A DNA stretch of 64,000 nt from Bradyrhizobium sp. LMTR 3 (GCF_001693485.1 NZ_MAXC01000012.1:62001-126000); one strand, 5' to 3'. Positions 25,354-35,106 are shown, numbered from the stretch's first letter. The notes: generated from the letters alone by a model not told the origin. A program made the numbers and translations.

Positions 25354-26607
25354 ATGACCAAATTTAAATCAGATTTCCTGAACATTTTACAGGAACGCGG
25401 CTTCATCCACCAATGCTCCGATTTCGAGGGCCTCGACGCGCTGGCCGCCAGGGGCCAGGCGACCGCCTATGTCGGCTACGACTGCACCGCACCGTCGCTC
25501 CATATCGGCAATTACCTCACCATGATGATGCTGCACTGGCTGCAGCAGAGCGGCAACAAGCCGATCACCCTGATGGGCGGCGGCACCACCATGGTCGGCG
25601 ATCCCTCGGGCAAGGATGAAACGCGCGCCATCCGCTCGGTCGAGGAGATCGAGGCCAACAAGGCCTCGATCCGCGGCGTGTTCGCGAAGGTGCTGCGGTA
25701 CGGCAACGGCCCGAGCGACGCGATCATGCTCGACAATGCCGAATGGCTGACGAAGCTGAACTATATCGAAATGCTGCGCGACGTCGGCCGGCACTTCTCG
25801 GTCAACCGCATGCTGACGATGGATTCGGTCAGGCTCCGGCTCGAGCGCGAGCAGGAGATGAGCTTCATCGAGTTCAACTACATGGTCTGCCAGGCCTATG
25901 ATTTCGTCGAGCTGGCGCGGCGCACCGGCTGCCGGCTGCAGATGGGCGGCTCCGATCAATGGGGCAACATCGTCAACGGCGTCGATCTCGGCCGCCGCAT
26001 GGGCACGCCGCAATTGTTCGCGCTGACCACGCCGCTGCTCACGACCGCGTCGGGCGCCAAGATGGGCAAGACCGCGCAGGGCGCGGTGTGGCTCAACGCC
26101 GACCAGTTCTCGCCTTACGACTTCTGGCAATACTGGCGCAACGCCGAGGACGCCGACGTCGTGAAATTTCTAAAGCTGTTCACGACCCTGCCGATGAGCG
26201 AGATCGAGAAACTCGCGGCATTGCAGGGCGGCGAGATCAACGAGGCCAAGAAGGTGCTGGCGACGGAGGCGACCGCGCTGTTGCATGGCCGCGACGCCGC
26301 GAACACCGCCGCCGAAACCGCCCGCCAAACGTTCGAGCAAGGCGCGATCGCGGAGAACCTGCCCACCGTGGAAGTGTCGCGCGGTGAGCTCGAAGCGGGC
26401 GCCGGTGTAGTGGGGCTGTTCGTGAAAGCAGGTCTCGTAACCTCGAACGGCGAGGCACGCCGCCAGATCAAGGGCGGTGGCTTGCGCGTCAACGATGCCG
26501 CCGTGACCGACGAGAAAATGGTGCTCACGCCGTCCAACCTCACCCCGGAAGGCGTCATCAAGCTTTCCATGGGTAAGAAAAAGCACGTGCTGCTCAAGCC
26601 AGCCTGA
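25354..26607 (+). CDS. tyrS: Tyrosyl-tRNA synthetase
   Basis: 417 residues. The class I signature HIGH appears as SLHIGNYLT (about residue 49), and KMSKS as [10 protein letters not shown] (about 232). The tyrosine pocket motif is [10 protein letters not shown]. The C-terminal S4 RNA-binding domain ([20 protein letters not shown]) is intact. It charges tRNA-Tyr. It is divergent from anmK. Confidence 0.95.
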   Translation: MTKFKSDFLNILQERGFIHQCSDFEGLDALAARGQATAYVGYDCTAPSLHIGNYLTMMMLHWLQQSGNKPITLMGGGTTMVGDPSGKDETRAIRSVEEIEANKASIRGVFAKVLRYGNGPSDAIMLDNAEWLTKLNYIEMLRDVGRHFSVNRMLTMDSVRLRLEREQEMSFIEFNYMVCQAYDFVELARRTGCRLQMGGSDQWGNIVNGVDLGRRMGTPQLFALTTPLLTTASGAKMGKTAQGAVWLNADQFSPYDFWQYWRNAEDADVVKFLKLFTTLPMSEIEKLAALQGGEINEAKKVLATEATALLHGRDAANTAAETARQTFEQGAIAENLPTVEVSRGELEAGAGVVGLFVKAGLVTSNGEARRQIKGGGLRVNDAAVTDEKMVLTPSNLTPEGVIKLSMGKKKHVLLKPA

Positions 26608-26676
26608 TCTGGCTTGCATGGGCGCATTCGTTTTTGACGCTTGCGGGGGCCAGCGGAAACGCGCTCCCTGCGTCCC

Positions 26677-27924
26677 ATGGACAACAAGACGTCAGAGGGA
26701 GACGCGTTAGCGAGGCCGCTCAAGCCGGGGCGCATTGCACTCAATGTGCTGGCGCTGTGCTTCACGCTGGCGCTGCTCGGCCGCGGCCTCGGCGAGAGCT
26801 TTACGGTTTTCCTCAAACCGATCTCGGAGAATTTCGGCTGGGACCGCGCGGAAGTGGTTTCGGTCTATTCGCTGACATGGCTGGCGGGCGGGCTGACGGC
26901 GCCGGTGGTGGGGCGGCTGTTCGACCGCTACGGCCCCCGCGCCGTCTATTCGCTGGGACTGCTGCTGCTCGGCGCGGCGTTTCTGGTGGCGTCGCGCGCG
27001 CAGGCGCTGTGGCAATTCCAGTTGAGCGTCGGCGTCTCCGTCGGGATCGGCATCGCATTCATAGGCAACGTGCCGAACTCGATCCTGCTCGGCCGCTGGT
27101 TCGGCCCGCGGCTGCCCACCGCGATGGCGGTGGTCTATTCCGCGGCCGGCGTAGGCGTGCTGCTGTTGCTGCCGGCGTCGCAGCTTCTGATCGATCACAT
27201 CGGCTGGCGCGGCGCCTACCAGACGTTCGGTATCATTGCGCTCTGCCTGCTGCTGCCGTTGTTGCTGCTGCCATGGCGGCTGTTCTCCATGGGCTCGCCG
27301 CACATCGCGAAAAAGGCCGATCCCGATTTCGTCGACGGCGGCTGGACGCTCGGCAGCGCGATGCGTCACCACGCGTTCTGGGCGCTGTTTTCGACCTTCT
27401 TCTTTACGGCCGTCGGGATGTATGCGCTTGCGGCGCAGATCGTCGCTTATCTGATCGATGCCGGCTTCCCGCCCCTGCAGGCCGCGACCGCCTGGGGCTT
27501 TTCCGGCGTCGTGCTGCTGTTCGGCATGCTGGGCGTGACCCAGCTCGATGCAATGATCGGACGAAGGCCGTCGGTTTTGCTCAGCTATGCCATCTCGATC
27601 ATCGGCATCATCCTGCTCTGGCTGCTGCAGTTCTATCCGAACTTCTGGCTGCTCGGCGCCTTCGTCGTGACCTTCGGCAGCATGATCGGCTCGCGCGGCC
27701 CGCTGATCACGTCAACCGCAATGAAGATCTTTCGCGGCGAACGGGTCGGCACCATCTACGGCACGATCTCGATCGGCAGCGGCCTTGGCTCGGGGCTCGG
27801 CGCCTGGGCCGGCGGCCTGATCCACGACTGGACCCACAGCTACAACCCCGTGATCGCATTCGCGCTGGTGGCCGTTGTGCTCGGAATGATTCCGTTCCTG
27901 GTCGTACCGGCGCTGCGGCGGTAG
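26677..27924 (+). CDS. MFS transporter (oxalate/formate or monocarboxylate-like)
   Basis: About 415 residues from MDNKTSEGDALARPLKPGR; no clear ribosome-binding site, and the open frame begins 12 codons earlier. Twelve hydrophobic helices are apparent, with the loop 2-3 motif GGLTAPVVGRLFDRYGPRAV (MFS motif A variant) and a similar mid-protein TQLDAMIGRRPS. It is an inner-membrane secondary carrier of unknown substrate. It ends right against the convergent ampR gene. Confidence 0.85.
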   Translation: MDNKTSEGDALARPLKPGRIALNVLALCFTLALLGRGLGESFTVFLKPISENFGWDRAEVVSVYSLTWLAGGLTAPVVGRLFDRYGPRAVYSLGLLLLGAAFLVASRAQALWQFQLSVGVSVGIGIAFIGNVPNSILLGRWFGPRLPTAMAVVYSAAGVGVLLLLPASQLLIDHIGWRGAYQTFGIIALCLLLPLLLLPWRLFSMGSPHIAKKADPDFVDGGWTLGSAMRHHAFWALFSTFFFTAVGMYALAAQIVAYLIDAGFPPLQAATAWGFSGVVLLFGMLGVTQLDAMIGRRPSVLLSYAISIIGIILLWLLQFYPNFWLLGAFVVTFGSMIGSRGPLITSTAMKIFRGERVGTIYGTISIGSGLGSGLGAWAGGLIHDWTHSYNPVIAFALVAVVLGMIPFLVVPALRR

Positions 27925-28827
27925 CTACGTCCCGGCCTGCTTGCCCGGGCTCCTCTTTGTTGCTGCGATCGTTTCAAGCAGCCAGCTCTTGAATGAGAGC
28001 ATCGCGGCTGTCGGGCGCCGGGAGTGCAGCGACGTGATCCAATAATCGCCGAGCGCTACTTCGACCTTGAAAGGACGTACCAGCCGCCGCTGGCGGATCT
28101 CGTCCTGAAACAATGCCGCCGGCAACAACGCAACGCCGAAACCGCGCGCCGCTACACTGGCGATCGTGATGGATGAATCGAATACCATTCCCTTGAGGAC
28201 CGGACTCTGAAGTCCCGCCGCGGCAAACCATCGCGGCCATTCCTCCTGTCGGTAGGAACGCAGCAGCACCTCGCGCTTGAGATCGGCCGGCCGGCTCAGC
28301 CTGCGAGCCAGCGAAGGCGCGCAGCATGGGGTAAATGGCGCAGCCATCAACTGGGTCGCCTCAGTGCCATGCCAAAGGCCATCGCCAAACCTGATCGCGT
28401 AATCGAGGCCTTCACCCGCAATGTCGATACGATTGTTGTTGGTGAACAGGCGCAAATCGATCCGTGGATAGGCTTTCCTGAAAGCATCGAGCCGCGGCAA
28501 CAGCCATCCGGAAGCGAAGGTACCGACCACCCCGACCGCGATGACGTCCTGGTAGTGGCCGTCTTCAAACCGATTGAGCGTTTCGGTGAGCCGGCCGAAA
28601 GCCTCGACAATGCTCGGCAGCAGCAGCTGTCCTTCATCGGTGAGCGCAACGCCGCGGGGCAGCCGGCGAAACAACTGTACGCCTAGCCGGTTCTCCAGCA
28701 CTTTCACATGCTGGCTGACGGCCGCCTGTGTAACCCGAAGCTCCAGGCCAGCACGGGTGAAACTGAGGTGGCGCGCCGTCGCTTCAAAGGCCCTTAGCGC
28801 ATTGAGCGGAAGGTGCGAAAGCTTCAT
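27925..28827 (-). CDS. ampR: LysR-type regulator of beta-lactamase (AmpR-like)
   Basis: 300 residues from MKLSHLPLNALRAFEATARH. The helix-turn-helix is FTRAGLELRVTQAAVSQHVK. The AmpR hallmarks are conserved: GVVGTFASGWLLP, TNNNRIDIAGEGLDYAIRFG and GLWHGTEA. AmpR senses muropeptides (1,6-anhydro forms activate, UDP-MurNAc-pentapeptide represses) and controls the divergent lactamase (family knowledge). The gene is back to back with bla over a 110-base shared promoter region, the classic arrangement. A GcvA-type regulator is the alternative, but the adjacency and motifs favour AmpR. Confidence 0.9.
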   Translation of the reverse strand: MKLSHLPLNALRAFEATARHLSFTRAGLELRVTQAAVSQHVKVLENRLGVQLFRRLPRGVALTDEGQLLLPSIVEAFGRLTETLNRFEDGHYQDVIAVGVVGTFASGWLLPRLDAFRKAYPRIDLRLFTNNNRIDIAGEGLDYAIRFGDGLWHGTEATQLMAAPFTPCCAPSLARRLSRPADLKREVLLRSYRQEEWPRWFAAAGLQSPVLKGMVFDSSITIASVAARGFGVALLPAALFQDEIRQRRLVRPFKVEVALGDYWITSLHSRRPTAAMLSFKSWLLETIAATKRSPGKQAGT

Positions 28828-28937
28828 CCGGCGCCGCATTGCTCGTCCCTAGTTTTTCTTATGCCTGCCCGCAGAACTCATCGTTTGTCAAGACAGCGAC
28901 CGATCGGCACCTTCCTGCGCGTAGCAAGGAGGGATTC
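28828..28937. promoter_or_regulatory. Divergent ampR-bla promoter region
   Basis: These 110 bases separate the two starts and must hold both promoters and the AmpR operator. The AT-rich CTAGTTTTTCTTATGCC (28850-28866) is the likeliest operator core, because LysR sites follow T-N11-A and the rest is GC-rich. This is position-based inference. Confidence 0.5.
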
Positions 28938-29834
28938 ATGGTGATCACGAGAAGACAGTTCCAGCTTGGATGCGGTGCAGCGCTGATAACGACCGCCTTG
29001 AGCGCCCGGCAAGCGATACGCGCCTCGACCGCAAATCAACGACTGATCGACGAGATCAGGCGTCTGGAGCGCGGGAGCGGCGGCCGGCTCGGTGTTTGCG
29101 TCCTGGACACGGCAACGGACACTCGTCATGCCCATCGGGGTGACGAGCGCTTTCCGATGTGCAGCACCTTCAAGATGCTGGCAGCCTCCGCGATCCTGGC
29201 GCGGGTGGATGCCGGCAAGGAACAATTGACGCGGCGCGTGACCTTCGACGCATCCGCACTCATCGTGTACTCACCCGTAACCGAGAAGCGCGTCGGCGGC
29301 GACGGCATGACGCTCGCCGAGATTTGCGAAGCGGCGGTGACGTTGAGCGACAACACGGCCGGCAATCTCCTGCTTGCCGGCATCGGCGGCCCGCCGGGGC
29401 TGACGGCCTTCGTGCGGAGCCTCGGCGACCAGGTCACGCGGCTAGACCGGGATGAGCCTTCGCTCAACGAGGCTTTGCCCGACGATATCAGAGATACCAC
29501 GACACCGAATGCGATGGCTTCGAATTTGCAAGCGCTGATCCTTGGGACTAAAGCGCTGTCGGCAGCATCGCGCGAGCAACTGACGGCATGGTTGGTCGCC
29601 AACAAGACCGGCGACGCGCGACTGCGTGCAGGTTTTGCGAAAGACTGGCGCGTCGGCGACAAGACCGGTACCGGTGCCCGAGGCACAAACAACGACGTCG
29701 CTGTGATCTGGCCGCCCGGCAAGGCGCCCATCGTGATCACCGCCTATCTGACCGGCGCCACCGTTTCTGCCGCTCAGCAAAACGCCACCTTGGCTTCGGT
29801 CGCGCGGGCGGTCTCGGCCATGGCCTCTGGCTAG
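28938..29834 (+). CDS. Class A (serine) beta-lactamase
   Basis: 298 residues; AAGGAGG precedes the ATG, ruling out the longer frame. The N-terminus ITRRQFQLGCGAALITT is a Tat-type signal. Ambler motifs are intact: STFK (S70, about residue 75), SDN (about 136), EPSLNEA (E166/N170, about 173) and KTGTG (about 242). A Cys precedes S70 (MCSTFK), but the residue at position 238 is Gly, so the carbapenemase-type disulfide cannot form. It hydrolyses beta-lactams in the periplasm, regulated by the divergent AmpR. Base composition matches its neighbours, so it looks like a resident chromosomal gene. Confidence 0.95.
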   Translation: MVITRRQFQLGCGAALITTALSARQAIRASTANQRLIDEIRRLERGSGGRLGVCVLDTATDTRHAHRGDERFPMCSTFKMLAASAILARVDAGKEQLTRRVTFDASALIVYSPVTEKRVGGDGMTLAEICEAAVTLSDNTAGNLLLAGIGGPPGLTAFVRSLGDQVTRLDRDEPSLNEALPDDIRDTTTPNAMASNLQALILGTKALSAASREQLTAWLVANKTGDARLRAGFAKDWRVGDKTGTGARGTNNDVAVIWPPGKAPIVITAYLTGATVSAAQQNATLASVARAVSAMASG

Positions 29835-29841
29835 GTGCCGA

Positions 29842-30264
29842 ATGCAAACTCTAACTGCCGGCTTGTCGGTCGCGGCCATCGTCCTGTGCTTTGCAGTGCC
29901 GAACTCGACTCCATCAATCGCGTCGAACGATGTCTTTGCCGACCGTCCGGCATTTTCCGAAGCAGAGCAGCCTGCGCGGAGGCCAGCCGACTGCAAGGAT
30001 GTCAGGCGGATGGCGGACGGTATTCCTGAACTCGACTATCGGATCGATCTCTCGGTGGTCGGCAATCTCACAGCGGTGCAGACGGATCAAGTCTTGTGGT
30101 ATCTCGTGCTGTGCTCACCGCCGGATATCAGGATCATGTGCGTGACCTACCAATCCAACGGCGTGGCGGTTGGCGACAGGGTCATCGTGAGAGGCGGATA
30201 TCGACGACGCGACGCCAACCATGTCCTCTTGGATCCTTGTCTGGCAAGCAGACCAGAGCAGTGA
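29842..30264 (+). CDS. Small secreted protein downstream of bla, OB-fold-like
   Basis: 140 residues. A signal peptide (MQTLTAGLSVAAIVLCFAVP) leads into a Ser/Pro-rich linker and a domain with three Cys. The C-terminal GDRVIVRGGYRRRDANHVLL followed by DPCLAS resembles the strand pattern of OB-fold (tRNA_anti-like) exported domains; that is my structural guess. It starts 8 bases after the lactamase stop and is almost certainly co-transcribed with it under AmpR. Function unknown. Confidence 0.65.
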   Translation: MQTLTAGLSVAAIVLCFAVPNSTPSIASNDVFADRPAFSEAEQPARRPADCKDVRRMADGIPELDYRIDLSVVGNLTAVQTDQVLWYLVLCSPPDIRIMCVTYQSNGVAVGDRVIVRGGYRRRDANHVLLDPCLASRPEQ

Positions 30265-30335
30265 TTTCTACCGAGAGAAAGCTTCCCATCCCGAAGCTTC
30301 CATTCGATCATCCACCAGCCTGCGACCGTGCCTGA

Positions 30336-33300
30336 CTAATTATTCGGCGGCAGTTCGATCGGAGTGTTGTTCTGCTTGCCGGTGTTGAACTCGAAGACCT
30401 TGCGCAGCACGCCGGGCATCACGGCCGAAATCGGGTTGACGCGCAGCACCGGCTGGCCGGGGGTGCCGACCACTTCATAGGTGACGCCGATCAGGCCCTC
30501 GTTGCTGCCGCCGCCGAGGAACAGCCCGAGCACCGGAATCTGGCCGAACATATTGTTCAATCCGTACATCGGAACGAAGGTGCCGCTCATCCGAACTTGA
30601 TTGGCGACGGTATCGATGCTGCCTTCGATTGTCGCCCCGACCATCGGCCCTTTCACGACACCATCGCGGATCGTGAGCTGTCCATTCTGCCGCGTGAATT
30701 CGGCCCGCAATGCCGTAAAGGAAACGCCGCTCTGAGTGCCGGTAGAACCACCTGCTGCCACACGGTCAAGCGAAGCCTCGCCCTTGACGGAGAAGTCGCG
30801 GACGTTGATCAGGCCTTCCTTAGCGCTCGGTTCGACCGTTGGCGGCTCCATCGCGAGCGAGAGTTGGCCACCAATTACCTTCGAGTACATGTCCGTGAAA
30901 CGGAAGAAGGCACCGGCATCATTGGTCTGCAGGATAATGATGTCGCGGCCTTGTCCCGCCCCGCGACCGCGCAGATCGGCTGTCAACGATGTGTCGCGCC
31001 CGACCTTGCTGGAGAGCGTGAAGTTTTTGACGATGCCGTTGCGGCGCGAGAACTTGCTGTCGACACTGCGCAACGCCTCGCCGTTGAAGCCGGCGACCGC
31101 GCCGAGCTTGACGTCGATATCGAGGTCCAAGTTCCGGGACTTGCTCTTGGGGTCCGTGTCCTTGCCCGTGATCGCCGACTTGAGGAAGCCGCGGCCGTCG
31201 AACACGTCGCCGCGCATCGTAACCTTCACGACGCCGTCGGCGCCGCGCTCGGCCTTCAACGTCGTCTTGTCGCCATCCGACGGCGCGTAGGTCGGGAAGT
31301 TCGCGTTCAACAGGTCGCCGTTCTGGTCGACTTCCAGCGACCCCTTGATCGAAACGCCGCCGCCTTCGACCACGATATCCTGGAACAGCGTCGACTGCTC
31401 CTTCTTGACGACATTGAACGTCGCCTTGCCCGACTTGCCGGGCACCTTGACCCAGCCCGGCAGGATGTTGTCGAGCCGCAGCGAGGTCAGATCGGCTTCG
31501 ATGCCGACGCGGCTGTCGTTCTCGCCGATCTTGCCGACCACCTTGATCGGGATCGAGCCGCTCACAGCCGGTCCGAAATCGATCCCGAGGCGCGCGCGGC
31601 TGGCATCATCCAGCGTCGCCTGCAGCCTGATATCGGCGTCGCCCTCGCTCGGCTTGCGATAGTCCAGCGAAGCCGGTTGCCCGTTGATCTTGACGTCGCC
31701 CTTGACCTGGTAGCCCGCGTTATTGGCGAGCACCTTGAGCGTATTGGATTCCAGCTTCTGGTTCATCACGAGCTTGTCGGCGGCAAACCCGGCCAGATCG
31801 GCAATCACGGTGTAGGTGGTATCGGCCTTGGTCATCGAGCCCTTGACCGGCATGCCAAGCGTGATGATAGCGGCAACGTTTCCCTTGCTGGCGTTCGGAT
31901 CGATCAGCGTGCCGGAGAGATCGCTGATGCGGTCGGAGGCCAAAATCTCAGCCGCTGCCGGCACGGACGCATCGACCCTGAACTTCACCCGTGAGGGCGA
32001 CGGCTTCGGCGCCATATCCGGCACCTCGAAGGTGAAATCGGAAATGTTGATCTTGCGGCCGGCGGGCGTGTCGGCAATTCCCTGCCCGATCGTCACCGTT
32101 GCCGTTCGCCCGGTAACCCGCGCCTTCAAATCCGCATCGCGTACCGCGGGCATGTCGTCGACCGGACGCGCGGTGACTCCCGAGGCGACGATGTTGACAG
32201 CCAGGCCATCGTCAGGAATCGGCGGCCCCTTGCGCGACAGATTGCGCACCGGCGAGTTGACGCCGACCTCGATGCGCTGGAGCGTGCCGCGCTCGATCCG
32301 CTCGATCACCCATTCACGCACTTCGGGCACGATCAGGATCGGCCACATCCGTTTCAGCGCGGATGCCGACATCGGCGTGCCCGCAAAACCGAGCTGCAGC
32401 CGCGCCTCGCCCGAATAGTCGATGCTTCCCGTACCGGCGATGCCGATCTCGCCATTGCTGATGTCGGCCTGGGTGAGCAGCACGCGCTTGCGGTCGGTGT
32501 CGAACTTCATCCCGATCGCGATCCGGTTGAAGATCAGCGGCGGCTCGTTGTCGGTGCCGGCCAGCAGGATGGTGCCGCCGCTAAGGCCGGCCTGCCATTC
32601 GGTGGTGGCGCCGTTCGGCGGTTCGAGATGGCCGAGCAGCGTAATCCGGTTCGAACCGGAAATGACCTTGAAGGGCGCGACCAGCACGCGCCGTCCGGCA
32701 TCCCATTCGACGCTCATCTCCGCCGAATCGATCGGCATCGGATAGTCAGGCGTATCGCTGTCGATCAGGTTCCCGGCGCCGGCGGTGATCTTGCCGCGGA
32801 AATAGGTCGGCAGACCGTCGCGGCCCAGTTCGCCTTTCAGCTCGCCGGAAAGTGGCAGCTCCGCGCTGTAGGTCAGGTCCTTGACCCGCATCGCAAGCAG
32901 GATGTTGGCGGCAGGCACCTTGTCGGCGCGAAGATCGACCGAGCGCACGCCGTTCTGCTGTGGTCCGACCACGACCTTGAGCGACCAGGGATGCGCACCT
33001 TGCTCGCCAAGGCTCACCGCAACCCCGCCGCCGCTGGGGCGGCGCATGCTGAGGCTGATATTCTCGAAATTCCATTTGTTGCCGCGCTGCTGATCGTCGA
33101 CAATGAGATTGCCGTTCTTGAGGCCGATCTCGTTCAGGTTCTGGCCGTCGAGGCCGGTCAGGCTGAGGCTGTCGAGCCAGTCGAGGCCGGCCAGCAATCC
33201 GTTCTGCGCGGTATCGGGAGCCGTCGCAGCAGCACCTTGCGGCGGCGCAGGCGGCTGGCGGGGGAATGTCGGCGCCAGGCCGGCATCGCGCTTGGAGGCA

Positions 33301-33923
33301 ACGCCGGTCGCCAGCGGCTTGGCGGTATCGCCGGCAGACACCGTCACCTGGCCATCGGGCGTGATTCGCACCGAAAGTTCGGCATCGACCAGATTGAGGC
33401 TTTCGGCGCGCAGCCGTCCCATCAGCAGCGCCATGCCCGACAGTTTCACCTCGGCCTTCGGCGCGGTGGCAACGACGACCTGGTCACGGTCGCGGACCAC
33501 GATGTCGCGGATGCGCACCGCGATTCGAATCCGTCCGGCCCGCTCGATCTGCGTACCGCCGACCTCGACCGTGTTGCCATGGCCGATATTGTCTTCGATC
33601 GCGGCCGCCAGCCACGGCGTCGCGACGTCGAGGTTGATCGGCCCGGCGCCGAGCCGCCACCACAGACCGCCGAAACAACCGGTGAAGATTACCGCCAGTA
33701 CGGCGATCACGATCGCCAGGCGCTTGACCCAGCGCTCGCCGGTCATCCATTGCTGCAGCGCTGAGAACTTGTCGCCGAACCGATGGAATCGGGAATTGGA
33801 GCGTGACAACAGCCGTCGCGCACGATAGCCCGCCGCGTCGTCCTGCTCCCAGCCCGCCGCGTCATCCCATTGCTGGGCCTCGGCACGCGGATTCGACCCC
33901 TTGGGCGAAGTATTCCTAGCCAT
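30336..33923 (-). CDS. Large AsmA-like / DUF3971 (YhdP-type) envelope protein
   Basis: About 1195 residues from MARNTSPKGSNPRAE; an open frame continues 68 codons upstream, but that part looks intergenic. A cytoplasmic polar segment of about 75 residues precedes one membrane helix (LAIVIAVLAVIFTGCFGGLW). A very long periplasmic beta-rich region with repeating Gly/Asp strands follows. The C-terminal AsmA-like block includes GVTYEVVGTPGQPVLRVNP. YhdP/TamB/AsmA proteins form bridge-like conduits for phospholipid transport to the outer membrane (family knowledge). Convergent with bla's partner; divergent from bcp. Confidence 0.85.
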   Translation of the reverse strand: MARNTSPKGSNPRAEAQQWDDAAGWEQDDAAGYRARRLLSRSNSRFHRFGDKFSALQQWMTGERWVKRLAIVIAVLAVIFTGCFGGLWWRLGAGPINLDVATPWLAAAIEDNIGHGNTVEVGGTQIERAGRIRIAVRIRDIVVRDRDQVVVATAPKAEVKLSGMALLMGRLRAESLNLVDAELSVRITPDGQVTVSAGDTAKPLATGVASKRDAGLAPTFPRQPPAPPQGAAATAPDTAQNGLLAGLDWLDSLSLTGLDGQNLNEIGLKNGNLIVDDQQRGNKWNFENISLSMRRPSGGGVAVSLGEQGAHPWSLKVVVGPQQNGVRSVDLRADKVPAANILLAMRVKDLTYSAELPLSGELKGELGRDGLPTYFRGKITAGAGNLIDSDTPDYPMPIDSAEMSVEWDAGRRVLVAPFKVISGSNRITLLGHLEPPNGATTEWQAGLSGGTILLAGTDNEPPLIFNRIAIGMKFDTDRKRVLLTQADISNGEIGIAGTGSIDYSGEARLQLGFAGTPMSASALKRMWPILIVPEVREWVIERIERGTLQRIEVGVNSPVRNLSRKGPPIPDDGLAVNIVASGVTARPVDDMPAVRDADLKARVTGRTATVTIGQGIADTPAGRKINISDFTFEVPDMAPKPSPSRVKFRVDASVPAAAEILASDRISDLSGTLIDPNASKGNVAAIITLGMPVKGSMTKADTTYTVIADLAGFAADKLVMNQKLESNTLKVLANNAGYQVKGDVKINGQPASLDYRKPSEGDADIRLQATLDDASRARLGIDFGPAVSGSIPIKVVGKIGENDSRVGIEADLTSLRLDNILPGWVKVPGKSGKATFNVVKKEQSTLFQDIVVEGGGVSIKGSLEVDQNGDLLNANFPTYAPSDGDKTTLKAERGADGVVKVTMRGDVFDGRGFLKSAITGKDTDPKSKSRNLDLDIDVKLGAVAGFNGEALRSVDSKFSRRNGIVKNFTLSSKVGRDTSLTADLRGRGAGQGRDIIILQTNDAGAFFRFTDMYSKVIGGQLSLAMEPPTVEPSAKEGLINVRDFSVKGEASLDRVAAGGSTGTQSGVSFTALRAEFTRQNGQLTIRDGVVKGPMVGATIEGSIDTVANQVRMSGTFVPMYGLNNMFGQIPVLGLFLGGGSNEGLIGVTYEVVGTPGQPVLRVNPISAVMPGVLRKVFEFNTGKQNNTPIELPPNN

Positions 33924-34220
33924 TGCCTCTCGGTGCCGGCGCTGAGGTTGATCGCCGCCAAGGGCACGCTCTTCGATCGTTATCGAGCGCTCCTGTGCCG
34001 GCATCGCTGCCAATCCTCGATTAATACTGTTACTCGTGGTCGGGCCCAAGGATTGATTGGGCGGTCCCATCGACGAGCGGACGGGGGTAGCGTCGAATTC
34101 CTTGTAACCATACTCCGGGGTCATCAAACTTGCCCAGCAGCCGGAGCGAATCCGGCGGTCAAAGGCGAGACCCGCAATACCCTAATGGTTGATCTGCGGA
34201 AAGCGACGAAAGGAAGGCGT

Positions 34221-34994
34221 ATGTCCAAGAAAACGCGCAAGAAATCCTCCATGCCATCTCCCAAGAACCGCAAGGCTTCCGCCGCAAAACCCGCCGCGGC
34301 CAAGACTGCCGCCAAGACCGCCAGCAAGACCGCCCGCCGCAGCACGCCGGCATCGACCAAAAAGCCTGCCGCCAAGGCAGCCAGCACGGCCGCCAAAACC
34401 GCCGCCAGGAAACCGGCCAAGAAGCCGGCGAAGACGGCCAAGACCCCTTCAGCCAAAGCGTCGCACAAGCCGACATCGAAACAGTTAATAAAATCCAATC
34501 TATCGGATACGCCCAAGCCAGTGACCGGAACCGGACTGGTCGAAGGCGCCATGGCGCCCGCCTTCAGCCTGCCGCGCGACGGCGGCGGCAGTGTTTCGCT
34601 GGCGGACTATGCCGGCAAGAAACTGGTGCTGTTCTTCTATCCCCGCGCCGACACGCCCGGCTGCACCCGGGAGGCGATCGACTTCACGCGGCTCGATAGC
34701 GAGTTTGCCGATTCGGGAGCGGTGGTGGTCGGTATCTCAGCCGACACCGTAAAGGCCCAGGAATCCTTCCGGAACAAGCACCAGCTTTCGGTTCCTCTGA
34801 TTTCGGACGAGCAGCATGAGATGCTCGAGGCCTATGGCGCCTGGGGCGAAAAATCGATGTACGGCAGGACCTTCATGGGGATCATTCGAACGACGGTTCT
34901 GATCGGCGCGGACGGACGGATCGCCAAAATCTGGCGCAATGTGCGGGTCGATGGCCATGCCGACGAGGTGCTGGCTGCCGTTCGCACCATGTGA
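34221..34994 (+). CDS. bcp: Bcp/PrxQ-type peroxiredoxin with Lys/Ala-rich N-terminal tail
   Basis: 257 residues; AAAGGAAGG precedes the ATG. Residues 1-95 are a Lys/Ala/Pro/Ser repeat tail (AAKTAAKTASKTARR and similar), resembling histone H1-like DNA-binding tails. The thioredoxin-fold peroxiredoxin follows: FSLPRDGGGSVSLADYAGK, then FFYPRADTPGCTREAIDF with the peroxidatic Cys. The usual PrxQ resolving Cys five residues later is Ile, and no other Cys exists, so it must work as a 1-Cys enzyme with an external thiol. It reduces peroxides. Confidence 0.92.
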   Translation: MSKKTRKKSSMPSPKNRKASAAKPAAAKTAAKTASKTARRSTPASTKKPAAKAASTAAKTAARKPAKKPAKTAKTPSAKASHKPTSKQLIKSNLSDTPKPVTGTGLVEGAMAPAFSLPRDGGGSVSLADYAGKKLVLFFYPRADTPGCTREAIDFTRLDSEFADSGAVVVGISADTVKAQESFRNKHQLSVPLISDEQHEMLEAYGAWGEKSMYGRTFMGIIRTTVLIGADGRIAKIWRNVRVDGHADEVLAAVRTM

Positions 34995-35106
34995 TCGGCA
35001 GGTTTGATCGGCAGGTTCCCTTTCCCAAAAATTAACCATGAATGGGTCAAATCGGCACGCAAGTTGAGCCGAACGGAGCTGATTTCCGGCCGGCGCGGGA
35101 GTGCCG

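Noticed and set aside
28938..29834. Acquired mobile resistance gene
   Set aside because: No integrase, transposase or inverted ends nearby; composition matches neighbours and it is paired with its own AmpR, so it is most likely intrinsic.
33924..34127. 68-residue N-terminal extension of the AsmA-like protein
   Set aside because: The stretch looks intergenic, with promoter-like AT patches, and would leave under 100 bases to the divergent bcp start; kept only as an alternative.
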